64,000 nucleotides of DNA, from positions 2,604,001-2,668,000 of the forward strand of contig OX337238.1 of the NCBI GenBank assembly GCA_946965045.2, written 5' to 3'. The notes under the pieces were generated by a model that was not told the DNA's origin, ran no database searches, and saw nothing but the letters and a program-made list of their open reading frames with translations. Source of the stretch: Epithemia pelagica (Eukaryota; Bacillariophyta; Bacillariophyceae; Surirellales; Surirellaceae). A program made the translations under genes and the position numbers. Positions 38,191 through 49,530 of this stretch are shown piece after piece. Within the stretch, counting starts at the first letter, position 1. Every line of letters begins with the position of its first letter.

Positions 38191-39042
38191 GGACGGGCAT
38201 CCTCCCTGGTCACGCACCACCATCCAGACAACGACGACAACGACTTTGCTCCGCAGTCCCTACTTCCTCATCCCCACACGACCCCGAAACGCCGAAAACG
38301 ACGCTTGCCCCTTACCACTGGTACTGGTACCCACGCGCAGGACCATGCGGGGGAACCGAATCCCCGCACGGGACACGAGGACCCCATTCGCATTCCAAAT
38401 GCCACAACAACCACTCCAACCACAACAACCACCAGACCACGACGGCACTCGGTGCCGCCGCCGCAACCCATGGAACCCGTGCGGCAAAATGACAACGACG
38501 AAAACGACGAGGACGACGACGAGGGCACTGGTGGGACCAGCAGGACGGTGATCCCTCTAGGAACCAGCACACTCCCACCACCACCATCACCCCCTCCAGC
38601 CGGAGGAGGAATCCATCCAGTACCACTGGAACCAATACCACTGGTGGTGGACGAACAACAAGACCAGAAGCCACATGCGGCATGTGCCCCCCATCATCCT
38701 CCTCCTCATGACACGACTCCCCTGGCCGGCACCACAGAAGGACTTGTTGTGGAACGAGGAGGAGAAGCCACCACCACTGCCGATGCCTCCGTCGTGCAAC
38801 GATTGCAACGCGTAGAGTCACGGTTGGATCGTCTCGAACAACAAGTGGCCAATTTGATTCAAATGGTTCACGACCAGGAATCGTCCCACCAGCACAGTGG
38901 GGAACTCGTCATGGAAAACCTCATCATTTTGAATCAGCAACTGCAGCAAGGCGTCTTATGGAACAACGACGCTCCCCGCACCACCAATACCACAAGGACG
39001 ACGAATGGCAACAACCATAAGACCAATACGAGGGACTCGTAG
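36850..39042 (+). CDS. Large kelch-repeat protein with Q-rich and coiled-coil C terminus, 730 residues
   Basis: ATG at 36850 in ACC-ATG context (MPRGRKKAPPP). The start is a basic/proline tail resembling an AT-hook-like PRGRKK. The same entry motif as the small kelch genes follows (DWPPLLGGWRRWHTSVVV). Six blades come next (FVVVLGG, VYVVGG, YLVVAGG, LYMVGG, IIVAGG, LVVLGG), with a poly-Arg/Ser insertion between blades 2 and 3. After about residue 430 come an 11-Gln run (38158-38190), a long disordered Pro/Thr/Asp region and a predicted coiled coil (VQRLQRVESRLDRLEQQVAN, about 658-680). It is GC-richer than the tandem copies and has no breaks. It probably represents the parental, single-copy member of the family (inference). 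Confidence 0.85.
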
Positions 39043-39663
39043 AGTGTATACGATACCGAACGAGGAGCGGATACTATTCCATGAGTGGGGGGAATGGGTA
39101 TCCATTCCTACTGCCTAGTATAGCAGAGGTTGGTTGCACCGAGAGGATGGAACTCTGCTTCTAAGATCATCATGGTTGCGCGCCTAAAACACTACTCCTA
39201 GATACTCCTACTACTACTAGGAGTACCACAAAACTAAACAACGTGTTTTACCACATTGGGTAGACAACCTAGCATGGCGATCCATCTGCGACCTAGAAGA
39301 TTTTCGGTTCTTCTTCCGAATGGCGAACAACCCGTGCCTTCGCAATGGCGTGTCTATGTGGATCGTATCCATTGCCGTTTTGGGTATTGTTGTTGTTGTT
39401 GTTGTGGATCACACTCCTTTTTGTTCCCCCAGGAGTAGCACACACCAGGACAATACAAGAAGGCAAGTGTGTGTGATTCAGAAGAACACACAAACCAAAA
39501 CCGTATATCATCCGAGACTCTCGTCTCTGTTTTGCTGCATGGCACTAAACCACGAATAGCCTCCTATACAAGAGATTGATTCTCTTTTTTGTTGGGCACA
39601 GGCACACAAAAACAGTCTCACGAAGAAACCACAACTTTCATTCAGACGAAGTAACGTACAATC
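39043..39663 (+). promoter_or_regulatory. Kelch 0 3' flank and arrestin 1 leader
   Basis: 39160-39310 is homologous to 49750-49900 and 62335-62470 (GTGCGCCTAAAACACTACTCC, TTTTACCACAT, GACAACCTAGCAT). 39340-39510 is homologous to the leader of arrestin 2 (50900-51070) and, inverted, to 31129-31300. The part just before the ATG (39560-39663) matches the relic leader at 27900-28050. A short frame-broken upstream ORF with a hydrophobic stretch is present. Confidence 0.5.
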
Positions 39664-41478
39664 ATGGGTGTGGAATTTCGCATTCTCTTTCCCGACAAGC
39701 CAACGTTGGAAACACCACAACAACAACCACCGCAAGTCGTTGTGCAAGCCGGTGAATCCTTGCAAGGATTTGTCGTGCTGATTGTCACAGACGACAAGGG
39801 TGTCAAGGCCTCGGCTTTGGATGTGACCTTTTACGGCAAGGAACAAACTGAAGTGCGTTATACCCAAACGGAAGGAACGGGCAAAGATTCTCGTACCGTC
39901 ACCAAGACGGCTTATTCTCATCGCCGTATTTTGAAAAGCAAATTGCCCATGGCATCCCTGGCATCCACCATCTTTGAAACTGCCCAAAATGATGGCGAAG
40001 AAGAGGACGAGGAGGATGCCATGCAGGAAAGCAATACGGGAATGAAAAACAAAATTCGCATCCCTCCTGGCAAGTATCTAATTCCCTTTGCCTTGGAACT
40101 ACCCGAATCGATCCCTGGCAGCTTTTGTTACGACGACCCTTCGGACGGGAAATGCGAAATTCGTTACTACTTCAAGGTGATTCTCAAAGGATCCGGTCGA
40201 ATGTGGAACTACAATACGGAAGAAACCGTTCATGTCAAGAGTCGCAAGCAAACGAGAAATTCTGCAGACAAGCAACAAGACACCATTCCCTACGATGCAC
40301 CACCCGTGAATGAAACCATTCGATCGTGTTGTTTTCCCATGGGAAGTATCTCTCTCGGGGCACGGTTAGACGATACGCAAGTCCACAAGGGTCAAGAATG
40401 TCGCGTCAATGTTTCATGTCGCAATCACTCTGCGGCTGAGATTGATTCAGTACGGGCCACCTTGCGACAAGAATTCAAATGGAAAGCCGGGAGTCATCGA
40501 GCGCGAGGGATGCAATCCATCTTATCCATGGACTTTACCCAACCGTTGCTCCTACAAGGCAGTTTGGCGACACAAAGCAAGGCTTTGCGACAAACTCAAG
40601 ACATTTCATCGGAATTACGAGAAATGTTTCGCGAAGTCAACAAGGCTCAGAATTCTGCAACCTTTACCATTCCCCGCGAGTACGGCGAATCTGCCATGAG
40701 CAACAACAATAAGGCTGTACGAATGTTGTGTACCTACTCTAGTGGCCTTATCACCATATCACATCGTCTGGAACTGGAAGTATTAACATCTGGTTGTTGT
40801 GTTACGAATCCATCTCTCCTCATTCCCATGTTGGTAGAAGAAGAACCTGCGAATCAAGATGCAGCGCAAGTCGAGGCAGAAGTGGAAGTTGACCCTTCCG
40901 GACAAGCTTCGTATGTTCCACCACAATATGAAGATGCCATTCAAGCGCCTGTCATTTATGTTCCAAGTTCCCATGTGACCATGGGTGGTACCAAAGTAGA
41001 TGGTGCCGCCGAAGATCCAGACATTGAAGTAGATGTACAAGTTCCATCGGATGTTGAGGCACAGCCACCTTCTCTGAAAATACTACTCAAGGAAATGTCG
41101 GAATCCGTGGCCGATTGGGATATCATTCAACGCAAACTCCAGGATCCCGACTGGGATACCATTTTTGCCACACTCACGCCCAATCACTACGCCCTCGTTT
41201 TACAGCAGGTGGCATTGGATTTCGATCAACCCAAAATTGCCGCTTCTCTTGCACAAACACTACAACAACAAGGTGCCGATTCTTCAGGCTTTACCTGTGC
41301 CCATGTGGTGGCTGCGTTGAACGTGGCTTCGGAATGGAATCGAGCGACAGTGGTAGAAAAAACCATTTCGTATTGTTCCGATTTGGTAACCAACCATGAT
41401 CAGATTCTTTCTCAGTTGACAGACTGGGAGAAGTTGGTGACCGAACGTGCCTTTGCCAAAGCATTAGATGAAAACTAG
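39664..41478 (+). CDS. Alpha-arrestin-like protein 1 (intact), 604 residues
   Basis: N-terminal arrestin fold (MGVEFRILFPDKP ... LQGFVVLIV), with the typical GKYLIPFALELPESIPGSF and YYFKVILKG strands (about residues 137-185) and an acidic Glu/Asp loop (about 112-122). The arrestin C domain starts near residue 222 (GSISLGARLDD ... GQECRVNVSC). A PPQY motif (about 420) could bind WW domains of NEDD4-type ubiquitin ligases, as in alpha-arrestins (family knowledge). The C-terminal 150 residues are helical. Likely a cytosolic adaptor that selects membrane proteins for ubiquitination and sorting (inference). The only unbroken arrestin in the window; three defective copies and one relic derive from the same family. 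Confidence 0.85.
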   Translation: MGVEFRILFPDKPTLETPQQQPPQVVVQAGESLQGFVVLIVTDDKGVKASALDVTFYGKEQTEVRYTQTEGTGKDSRTVTKTAYSHRRILKSKLPMASLASTIFETAQNDGEEEDEEDAMQESNTGMKNKIRIPPGKYLIPFALELPESIPGSFCYDDPSDGKCEIRYYFKVILKGSGRMWNYNTEETVHVKSRKQTRNSADKQQDTIPYDAPPVNETIRSCCFPMGSISLGARLDDTQVHKGQECRVNVSCRNHSAAEIDSVRATLRQEFKWKAGSHRARGMQSILSMDFTQPLLLQGSLATQSKALRQTQDISSELREMFREVNKAQNSATFTIPREYGESAMSNNNKAVRMLCTYSSGLITISHRLELEVLTSGCCVTNPSLLIPMLVEEEPANQDAAQVEAEVEVDPSGQASYVPPQYEDAIQAPVIYVPSSHVTMGGTKVDGAAEDPDIEVDVQVPSDVEAQPPSLKILLKEMSESVADWDIIQRKLQDPDWDTIFATLTPNHYALVLQQVALDFDQPKIAASLAQTLQQQGADSSGFTCAHVVAALNVASEWNRATVVEKTISYCSDLVTNHDQILSQLTDWEKLVTERAFAKALDEN

Positions 41479-41681
41479 TTTATTTTGTTATACTTGTTCT
41501 TTCCGTAATATTGCCTCATGCACAATTATAACTGTCTTGGATGGAATTGGAGTGTGATGAAGTTGACGATGGAACTATGTCCACAGTGCTTTTCATCTTT
41601 GGACTAATTCTGTTCTTGGTCACTGTCATTGGTCACTGTCAATCACTGGAAGGTCTCGATTGCAGGCCGTGACATAATCTG

Positions 41682-44594
41682 TCAGCCAAGTAAGCCCTCC
41701 AATTTGCACATACGATGCTCCAATTGTTCAAATATGCGCTGCAGTTCATCGACTTGCGATGAAACGGACTCTTCCAGTCCTGTAATTCGTTCGACTATGG
41801 ACGTGGCATGACCACCTCGCATCGTTTCCATTTCCTCCAGCGATGAAACGAACTCTTCAAGTCGAGACATTCGTTGGAGTAATGACGGGTTTTGACCATC
41901 TCTCGCCGTTTCAGTCAACCAAGATGCCGAAGTGGTCCTTTTGGATGCTAAAGGACAAGTCTCAAGGACTTTCGTAGCCATGGCAAAGGAACTCTTTCCA
42001 CCCGAAAGACTCAAAGGGCCCTGACTTGTATTCATGATAGTGGCATTTTTTCCGCCAACGTTCTGACGACTCGGCTCATTCTGTTCGCGGCCAACCGATT
42101 CCATCCCCGCTTGTATTATTTTGGTCGTGACTACCAACGCCAATACACTGATTGCCTCGGCTTTCTTCGACATATCGTCCGCATCACGAGTGCATTTCAT
42201 TACTGCATTGGCAAAATGACCAATCACAGTCGCCAATACACTGCTTCCAGCTCTGTCGTTCTCTCCACTCATCTTATCGTCGCTCTTTAAAGACAACTGC
42301 TTTAAAGATCCTTCAACAATCGCAATACCCTGCTGAACAGCATTTTGCAACTTTTCGTTACCACTTTGATCCACGACCAAACAAATATGGCTAGTGTCTC
42401 CATAGTCAACAATCTCATCGAGCAAAGAAGACACGACGATTTCAGACGAAATCCCTCCGAATATAGTTGGGCCGAATGACAACGCATTCAAAAGCGAGCA
42501 AATGGCCGCAGTGGACGCTCTGCTACCATCATTGGCTTCAAGTGCAGCATATAGCTCGTTCAGAGATCTCCCCAAAGCTTGCGCCTGTGCAAGAACAACA
42601 CGATGGTCAACGCTAAAGTTATGAGTGTTTGCTGTCGCCTGCAAAACAGCTGAGGTTCGGAGAAGGACTTCTCCGACTCGAAATTCAATCATGGCCAGAT
42701 CGTTCGCCAAAAAAGACACTGGTTCCGCACTAGCTGTCACAGAATTTGCGTCCAATTTGGCAATGCCATGAATGACGATACCATCCTGTCGACATTTCTC
42801 AACAATCGTTTCCTGCATTGTCCGTATTTGGGAGTCACTTTTACATGTGGTCTTCGATAACTCCTGAAGTGCTTTCAATGTGTATCGTTGTCGATCATCT
42901 TGTGATATACGCTTGGAACGGTACAGGTGATTCAGAAATGTGTAAAACACGTTCATTTGGTGAATGTTTGAGACCAGAAACGCCAAGTCGTGGACCTTGA
43001 AGACAATATCGTCAGAGTAAGTATCCACAAGTTTCCTGTAAAAGATATCCTCCAACACAACAGAATCGCCGTCTCTCGTCAATCCCACAGAGCGACCAGG
43101 AGGCTTCCTCTCATTATCGGTGACCCCATTCAGTTCAAGAAGCGACTTCAAGTGTTGAACTTTTCTGCTCACTGGGATTCTGTCTTGAATCACCTCCATG
43201 TTTTGGATTCTGTCTTGAATCACCTCCATGTTTTGAATTCTAGCGGTAAGCCGATAAATCTCCTCTTGAATTTGTTCCGCAGACCAGAATTTTTCATCGT
43301 CACGGAGTGATTCCAAGAACGGAAGAACGGATTGTGCTTTTGCGCCCTCTTGCAACACCATCACATCTTTTTCGCTGTAATCAACAACTGCCTTTGCCCG
43401 TTCAATCGCATTGCTGAGTTTCTCCATTTCCGTTTCTAGTTCCATGCGACACGAATACAGGTTCTGCAAAGTATACAAACGGTAAGATTCCAGATAGTGT
43501 CAAGCTGTCCCGAGTGCGCAGAATAGAACGAACCTTGAGTTGTTGTTTCTTGTCAATCAACAATAGTGTCTCACATGAATCCACATTTTGTCCACCAATC
43601 ACAGCAATGCCAGTTTTGAAGGCCACCATGCTAGCATAATTACGTCCCGTGATCAAGTGTGGAAGGCTCCATACAATGCCACGGTCCGTATCCAAAACCT
43701 CCACCGTAGCGATCGATCCACTGCAATTTCCTGACACAATGATACTCGATCCAACTGACACAGCTGCATGAAGATAACGCGCGTTAGATAGAGCTAGGTC
43801 TGTGCAATTTGTCCATACGGACGACGAGGAAAAGACTTTCGCAGCAGTCGTCTTGGTCGCATCATCAGAAATCTCCTCGAATCGCAATGACTCCACCGAA
43901 GTCTACGCATTACTACCATTGTATCCTCCAACAACAAAGATGCGGTGGCCGATGACAGCACTAGCACAACAATAACGAGGACTTGTCATGGATGGCCCCG
44001 CAATCACAGTGTGGTTGCTTTCCACAGCTGTATCGATTATATCAACCGACGACAAAGAGTTTCCGTTGGATCCACCCATGACGATAATACAACGATTGTC
44101 GACGGTAACAGCCGAACATCCACGTCTTGCCGTAGACAATCGACAACTCAAGGTTGTCCATTGGTTGCAGGTAGAGCTTGTCAATGACCCTGAACACAAA
44201 TCTGCGACAGCAATGCGTTCCACACTTTCCAAATTTGACTTTCCATTGGATCCTCCAATCACGTAAACTCCTCCGCTACAGACCACGGCGGCAGGATACG
44301 CTCGGTTGTTGTTCAACGGCGGTCCTTCACGCCACTGCTTATTTTCTTCCGCCATATTCAAAAGCAAAACTGAGTTGGTGGAGGCTTGACCTGGTTTGCT
44401 TCCTCCGAGCACTACGACCGTCTGGGCATTGTCGTGCGGATGGGAATGGTCGAGCACGATTGAAGCATGGTACCGACGCCACCCAGCCAAAAGGGGAGGC
44501 CAATCATGCACATTCCAATGCGGTACATCACTGATATTGTCACGTCGAGAAAGGTAAATCCGGATTGCTGTGCTTGCTGCTGCAATGTCGTCAT
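41682..44594 (-). pseudogene. Kelch-coiled-coil fusion gene A, two exons, frameshift plus nonsense
   Basis: Exon 1 44594-43534 encodes the kelch propeller. Exon 2 43463-41682 encodes a 593-residue helical region. They join in phase 0 across a 70-nt GT-AG intron (...DKKQQLK to NLYSCRMELE...). Exon 2 starts and ends with coiled coils (MELETEMEKLSNAIERAK; LEESVSSQVDELQRIFEQLE). Its middle (about 250-450) is conserved with copy B but not recognised. Defects: a one-base deletion near 44545 (GACAGTGAC to GACGTGAC) and TTG to TAG at 43903-43905. Exon 2 carries a 30-bp tandem duplication (43175-43234). Convergent with arrestin 1, 204 bp apart. Confidence 0.75.
43464..43533 (-). other. Intron of kelch-coiled-coil gene A
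   Basis: 70 nt, donor AAG|GTTCGT, acceptor TTTGCAG|A. Copy B has the same sites with a 2-nt length change inside (68 nt), which would disrupt any read-through frame but not the spliced one. Confidence 0.75.
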
Positions 44595-45999
44595 GGTTCC
44601 AAACCCACGATGCAGATTTTATGGCAACGCCACAACAACGAATGGGACTCAGATTGATCCTTCTCTTCAAAACCCCAAAAAATGATCATATGGCCTTCAA
44701 TGTTGAATGACGAACGGCGGACAGATGGACCGCTCCGAACGACGAATCAAAGACGGAATAAGATCATGACCAAGTGATGGCCTCCATAACGACGTTCGGC
44801 AAGTTCAAATTGCGGATCGCAGCCGCTTGGAACCAGAAGATCCTCCATGTGTCTAGGTTTTACCACCACAGCAGTATTTCCGAAATAATGGAGTCCATCC
44901 AGCAAAAGGAAGATGATTGCACGAAAGCCAATCCAAACTTTTGGCCAATGTGCAGCCGTGAAATGCAATGAAGCACTGCAGTATAGTCTCTTGCTCCCAT
45001 GACAAATTCGGTTACACCTCAACTCATCTCAACCAGAAAAGTCCTTGCGCCAATGGACGGCATTACATCCGCTTCCACTTCCAACAAGAAACACAAATGT
45101 AACAGTCGCCACGAGCATGTCATGACGCATTGGTTCCACTCTTCACAATGATCTTGCCCATGTCTTGCCTCATCAGAACTGCCTGTACGGTATTTACTCG
45201 TTATTGTCCTCTCCTTCGAAGAAGCTTGTTTCGTTGCGTGCAATTGGCTCCTGCCGTGGGCCGATTGATCATCCACTATCGTACTGAGTCCTTTCAGTCT
45301 CGAGTCCATTTGAGAAAACTTACAGTTCCGTACACGTTATCCCAAACAGATTGTTGCAACGGCCAAATCCACAGGAGAACGGCATTTTGTCACTCCCATG
45401 GTCACGCTTGCAGTGGGTGCAGTTTGAATTTTGTGACGGAATCAAAAACTATCTATGGCGCGAGAGTCCGCCGGCGCAACGGCGGGCGGAGGGGCGCGCA
45501 AGTTGGGCCGGCGCGACGATCTCGATTCCCCTCAAAATCTGCACTCCCATCAACGACCCTCCGTGGACTTTACCAAACCGTTGCAGTAGGTCGCTTCAAG
45601 TTCACACGTGGTGACCATGAAAAGTACCAAAGAAGATGCAGCCGCTGAGCATCATACAGACTTCGGTTGATCGTTCTAGCGGACAATGCTTCTATGACAA
45701 TTTGCAGAATGCGCGGCCGATTCGGAAATCATACAGAGCGGATGCATCGTTCCTTGTGCCAGAAGATCGTACACGAAGTGATTGTTTGAGGTGACTTCTA
45801 ACTATGTGTACTGTCGCTCGTTTGTGAAACAGAGGCCATGTTCCTTTCTCCCAGCATGTTTGGTTAAAAGACGTTGTTCTCAGGAAGAACAACAAACAAT
45901 TCGAAACCTACTACTCATTCTCATGACTGAGTTTCACTCCTAGTATTAATATTTCTCAATTGAAACTTTTCTCAATGTACCAGTTTTGATGAATTCATG
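44595..45999 (-). other. Region between two minus-strand kelch genes
   Basis: 44595-44760 is the kelch 5' flank. 44770-45100 is an inverted copy of the kelch-upstream element. 45100-45460 is unassigned. 45465-45525 is a GC-rich patch. 45566-45590 holds an isolated arrestin-like scrap (GTGGACTTTACCAAACCGTTGC). 45690-45999 is a diverged kelch 3' flank, recognisable against 21100-21290 in reverse (GGCACAAGGAACGATGCATC; CATGAGAATGAG). No gene. Confidence 0.5.
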
Positions 46000-47229
46000 C
46001 TAATTACGTTCATTGGACTTCTTCGATACTGTAGTACGCACTGGAGTAGATCGTAATGAGTCTGTTCTGGTCCCAATGATTACACTCGGCACCTGCCCGG
46101 TAAAGATTCTACTCGGCACCTGCTCAAAAAAGATTCTACTCGGCACCTGCTCAGTGAGTCGACGAAAACACCACGTATTCTTGTCACTCAACGAGAGTGT
46201 CGCACAAGAAGCATTGTCATCTCCACCAATCAAAGTCATTCCCCTCGAGTGAACCACTGCACTGGAGACATCAAGTGGCCCTGTTGAACGTGGAATGGTC
46301 CACATAGTGTTTCGGCGAGTATCCAAGACTTCTCCATCGTACCTGCCGGTACTGAGACCTCCCATAACAATCAGACAGGATCCAACAGCTACAACTGCAT
46401 GAGAAGTCCGTGGCACGCAAAGCTTGAGCTTGTGATGAAGTGTCCAACGACACGAGGAGGGAAACACTGCACTTGCTGTGTTCAATGTCTCGTCGGGAGA
46501 AGGACCCTCGAATTTCAACGACTCAACCGATGTCAACGAACTACAACCATAAATTCCTCCAACGACGTAGATACGGTGGCCACTGATAGCACTAGCACAA
46601 CTATATCGAGGAACTGTCATTGATGGCCCTGCAATGACGGTGTGATTGCTTTTCACAGCTGTATCAATTACATCAACCGACGACAAATCGCTTCCGTTGA
46701 ATCCACCAATCACGACAATAAAGCGATTGTGCACGGCAACAGCCGAACAACCGTCTCTTGCCGTGGACAATCGACAAGTCAGGATCGTCCATTGGTTGCT
46801 GGTAGAGCTTTCCATTGATTCTGAACATAGATTTGCAACATCGATACGTTCAATATTATTCAAGTCTGAACTTCCATTCCATCCTCCGATCACGTAAACT
46901 CCTCCGCTACAAACCACCGCAGCATGACAGGCTCTGGTGTCGTTCAACGGCGGTCCTTCCCGCCATTGCTTATTTTCCTCTGCCAAATTCATCAGCAGAA
47001 CTGAGTTGGTGTTCCTTTGATCTTGTTTGTCTCCTCCCAAAACAACAACCGTCTGTGCCCTGTCATCCTGTTCAGGATGGTCGAGCACGACTGAAGCATG
47101 ATACTGACGCCACCCACCTAAAAGGGGAGGCCAGTCATTGGTATTCCAATGTGGCTCGTTACTGTTATTGTCACTGTCCAGAAAGCAAAGCCCGGATTGC
47201 TCTGCTTGCCGTTGCAGTGTCATCGTCAT
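46000..47229 (-). CDS. Kelch-repeat protein 5 (intact), 409 residues
   Basis: ATG at 47229 (MTMTLQRQAEQSGLCFLD); the frame is open 28 codons upstream. DWPPLLGGWRQYHASVVLD entry motif and six blades (VVVLGG, VYVIGG, FIVVIGG, IYVVGG, LIVMGG, MTLIGG). The C terminus contains a 27-bp minisatellite (46085-46155) that repeats the EQVPSRIF segment about three times where relatives have one; the tail then ends NERN. Closest relative is the intact gene at 19867. It is divergent from the kelch gene at 48291 and shares the 5' block between them. Confidence 0.82.
   Translation of the reverse strand: MTMTLQRQAEQSGLCFLDSDNNSNEPHWNTNDWPPLLGGWRQYHASVVLDHPEQDDRAQTVVVLGGDKQDQRNTNSVLLMNLAEENKQWREGPPLNDTRACHAAVVCSGGVYVIGGWNGSSDLNNIERIDVANLCSESMESSTSNQWTILTCRLSTARDGCSAVAVHNRFIVVIGGFNGSDLSSVDVIDTAVKSNHTVIAGPSMTVPRYSCASAISGHRIYVVGGIYGCSSLTSVESLKFEGPSPDETLNTASAVFPSSCRWTLHHKLKLCVPRTSHAVVAVGSCLIVMGGLSTGRYDGEVLDTRRNTMWTIPRSTGPLDVSSAVVHSRGMTLIGGDDNASCATLSLSDKNTWCFRRLTEQVPSRIFFEQVPSRIFTGQVPSVIIGTRTDSLRSTPVRTTVSKKSNERN
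46085..46155 (-). repeat. 27-bp minisatellite in kelch 5
   Basis: Two full 27-bp units (46085-46111, 46112-46138) plus a partial third beginning CTCGGCACCTGCTCAG. Each full unit adds nine residues in frame. Confidence 0.9.
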
Positions 47230-48290
47230 GGTACTTGTAGATTTTATAGCAACACCAAGGAGTCTTCGTCTTTTTCCTCTAAACCTCAGAAAATACGAAA
47301 ATGTGGGAATCAACGAATGGACTGAATATTCTGGACCGTTTGTACCAAAACCGGAACGAAAGACTGCAGCACCTCCACGGCGGCGATTTCAATCATGGAT
47401 CATGGTATCTTTCACCAGTGGATGGCCTTGGACAGATGAACGGGTCCAAAACCATCCACGAAAAAAGCCATTCCAGCAGAGATTCCACGGACGATTGAGT
47501 TCGAGGGAAGCTTGGCCTCAGAAGTGGAGGCAATGATGGAGGTTTGAGTAACGCTCTCTTTACTCTGGTTATCATTGTCGTCGTTTTCGATTGGGAAGGT
47601 GACAACTTCTCCAGAATGGCGGCTGCTGGTGAAAGAGTCGTGGTATCCGAAGCGTAACTACTATACGGGCAAGACTATGATCTTGCGGCGAACAGTGTCC
47701 ATGCCGTCATCGGCGTCTTCCATCGACCATGGATCGGTTTTGGAATGCAAGTGAGGAGAACATTGAAGTGGTTGTCATCTTGATTCTCGTAAACAGCTCC
47801 AGAATCCAGAACGGCAACGACAAAGAGCAGCCACCATGGCATGTCATTGGTAAGAATGATTCCCCATCGACTTGAAGGGACTCGGACTTCGGACTATTAT
47901 TGTGGGTCCACAGGCTCGCGCGGGCTTTTGAACTTCACGGGCCCCTGCTACCAGTGCTATGTGGGGTGTGAGCAGTAAGTATCCTCGGAGCAAGATCTAT
48001 CTCCATAGCCTATTACTCCTCCTTTGGCTTCTGAGTACGTGAGCAAGTTTATACCATCCATTGACACCTTTTGAACAAGGACTGCTTCGGACACTTCTTA
48101 TATCCTTTTAAACCAAGTTTGGTGTGGTTGTCGTTGCTCGTACTCTAGCTAGAGAGGGTGAGCACACGAACTAGAGAGGTAGGTAGATACGATTTTCCGT
48201 CAGTCCGTCAGACACCGAAAACCAAGATCAACAAAACACTGCCCACAAAAGAACGACGAGTGACAGACACGCCGTTGTCATGCATGCACC
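47230..48290. promoter_or_regulatory. Divergent intergenic block between kelch 5 and kelch 6
   Basis: The left 650 bp are the type-2 kelch 5' block. The right 300 bp (TAGCTAGAGAGGGTGAGCAC, CCGTCAGTCCGTCAGACACC) are the 5' flank of the MSLTLKEQ kelch type. The same head-to-head arrangement recurs at 55903-56989 and 59785-60845. It likely contains both promoters. Confidence 0.6.
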
Positions 48291-49530
48291 ATGAGCCTGA
48301 CACTGAAAGAACAAGCATGGCAGTCAGGCCTTGTCCTTTTCGACGAGACGGCAGCATGGAATGAAAACAACTGGCCTCCTCTCCCGGGTGGATGGCGTCG
48401 CGATCATACTACAGTCGTACTTGATCATCCTGATACGGACAACGACAAAGACAACAAGAGACAACAAATTGTCGTCGTGTTGGGCGGATATGGTCAAGGC
48501 GAGCTCGATTCCATTTTTGTATTGATTTTATCAGACCGAAACAAACAGTGGCGAGAGGGGTCACCCATGAACAAGAAACGTGACGAACTTGCTGCTGTTG
48601 TCTGCAATGGAGGCATTTACGTGGTGGGAGGATACAGTGAAGGTTCATGTTTGAATTGCATGGAGCGGATTGATTGTAGCGATATACTGCAATCATCTTT
48701 CACAAACAGCAACACACATGAGATCCATTGGTGACATTGAATTGTCGCTTGTCAACGCGACGAAGAGCATGTCGAGCTGTTGCGGTTCACAACCAATACA
48801 TTGTTGTAGTGGGTGGCTACAACGATCGCTATTTGTCGTCGGTGGATATTATTGATACCACCAGGAACCACACTGTCACTGCGGGACCGTCCTTGACTGT
48901 TCCACGACGATGGTGTTCCAGTGCGGTCGTTGTTCAACGCATCTTTGTCGTTGGAGGCCATAACGAGGATGCCTATCTTGCTGTGACAATGATGAGATCA
49001 AAAGGGAGACTGATTCCACATTCATTTCTTTCTCGTCCACCTGGATGACTCATTCTGATTTGGTGCTTTCCAATGCACGAAGCTCTTGTGCAATGGTTGC
49101 CGTGGGATCTTGTCTGGTGGTGGCGGGAGGAAGAGGTAATTCAACCGTGGAAGTATTGGATCCGTTTCGCAACCACATGTGGAATCTCCCGCTATTGGAA
49201 AACTACCGTGATGGTTGTAGTCTAGTGACTGTTGCCAATCAAGTTGCCGTGATTGGTGGTGGCAGCAATCCGTCCTGTGCGTCATTTCCACTACTAGACA
49301 AGAATTCATGGTGTTTTCAGCGACTCTGTGAGGAGCCTCGAAACGAATGGTATCAGTTTCGGGAAGGCATGGGTATCGGAGATGCTGATATTTCACGCTT
49401 TTGCACCTCGACATCCTCTCGTAAAGGAGCAAAAGGCCCAAGACGCGCCCTGGTGATTAAGGAAAACATGAATCCAGAAATGTGCAGTACTCCTACATTG
49501 CATTTATGTCCTGCAATGGAGAAGCTATAG
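48291..49530 (+). pseudogene. Kelch-repeat gene 6 (MSLTLKEQ type), broken
   Basis: Same protein as the intact gene at 60846, but a frame break near 48725 (GAGATCCATTGGTGACATTG against GAGCCATTGGACGACATTG) and a deletion of about 38 bp near 48978 disrupt it. Three open pieces remain: 48291-48734, 48728-49048 and 49045-49530. Substitutions such as SWCF context and a Pro for Thr in VEVLDPFRNH also differ from the intact copies. Followed by PLD-like gene 1. Confidence 0.85.

Noticed and set aside
40110-40320. Small plus ORF inside arrestin 1 (40125-40313)
   Set aside because: Out-of-frame shadow, reproduced in the other arrestin copies only because the DNA is conserved.
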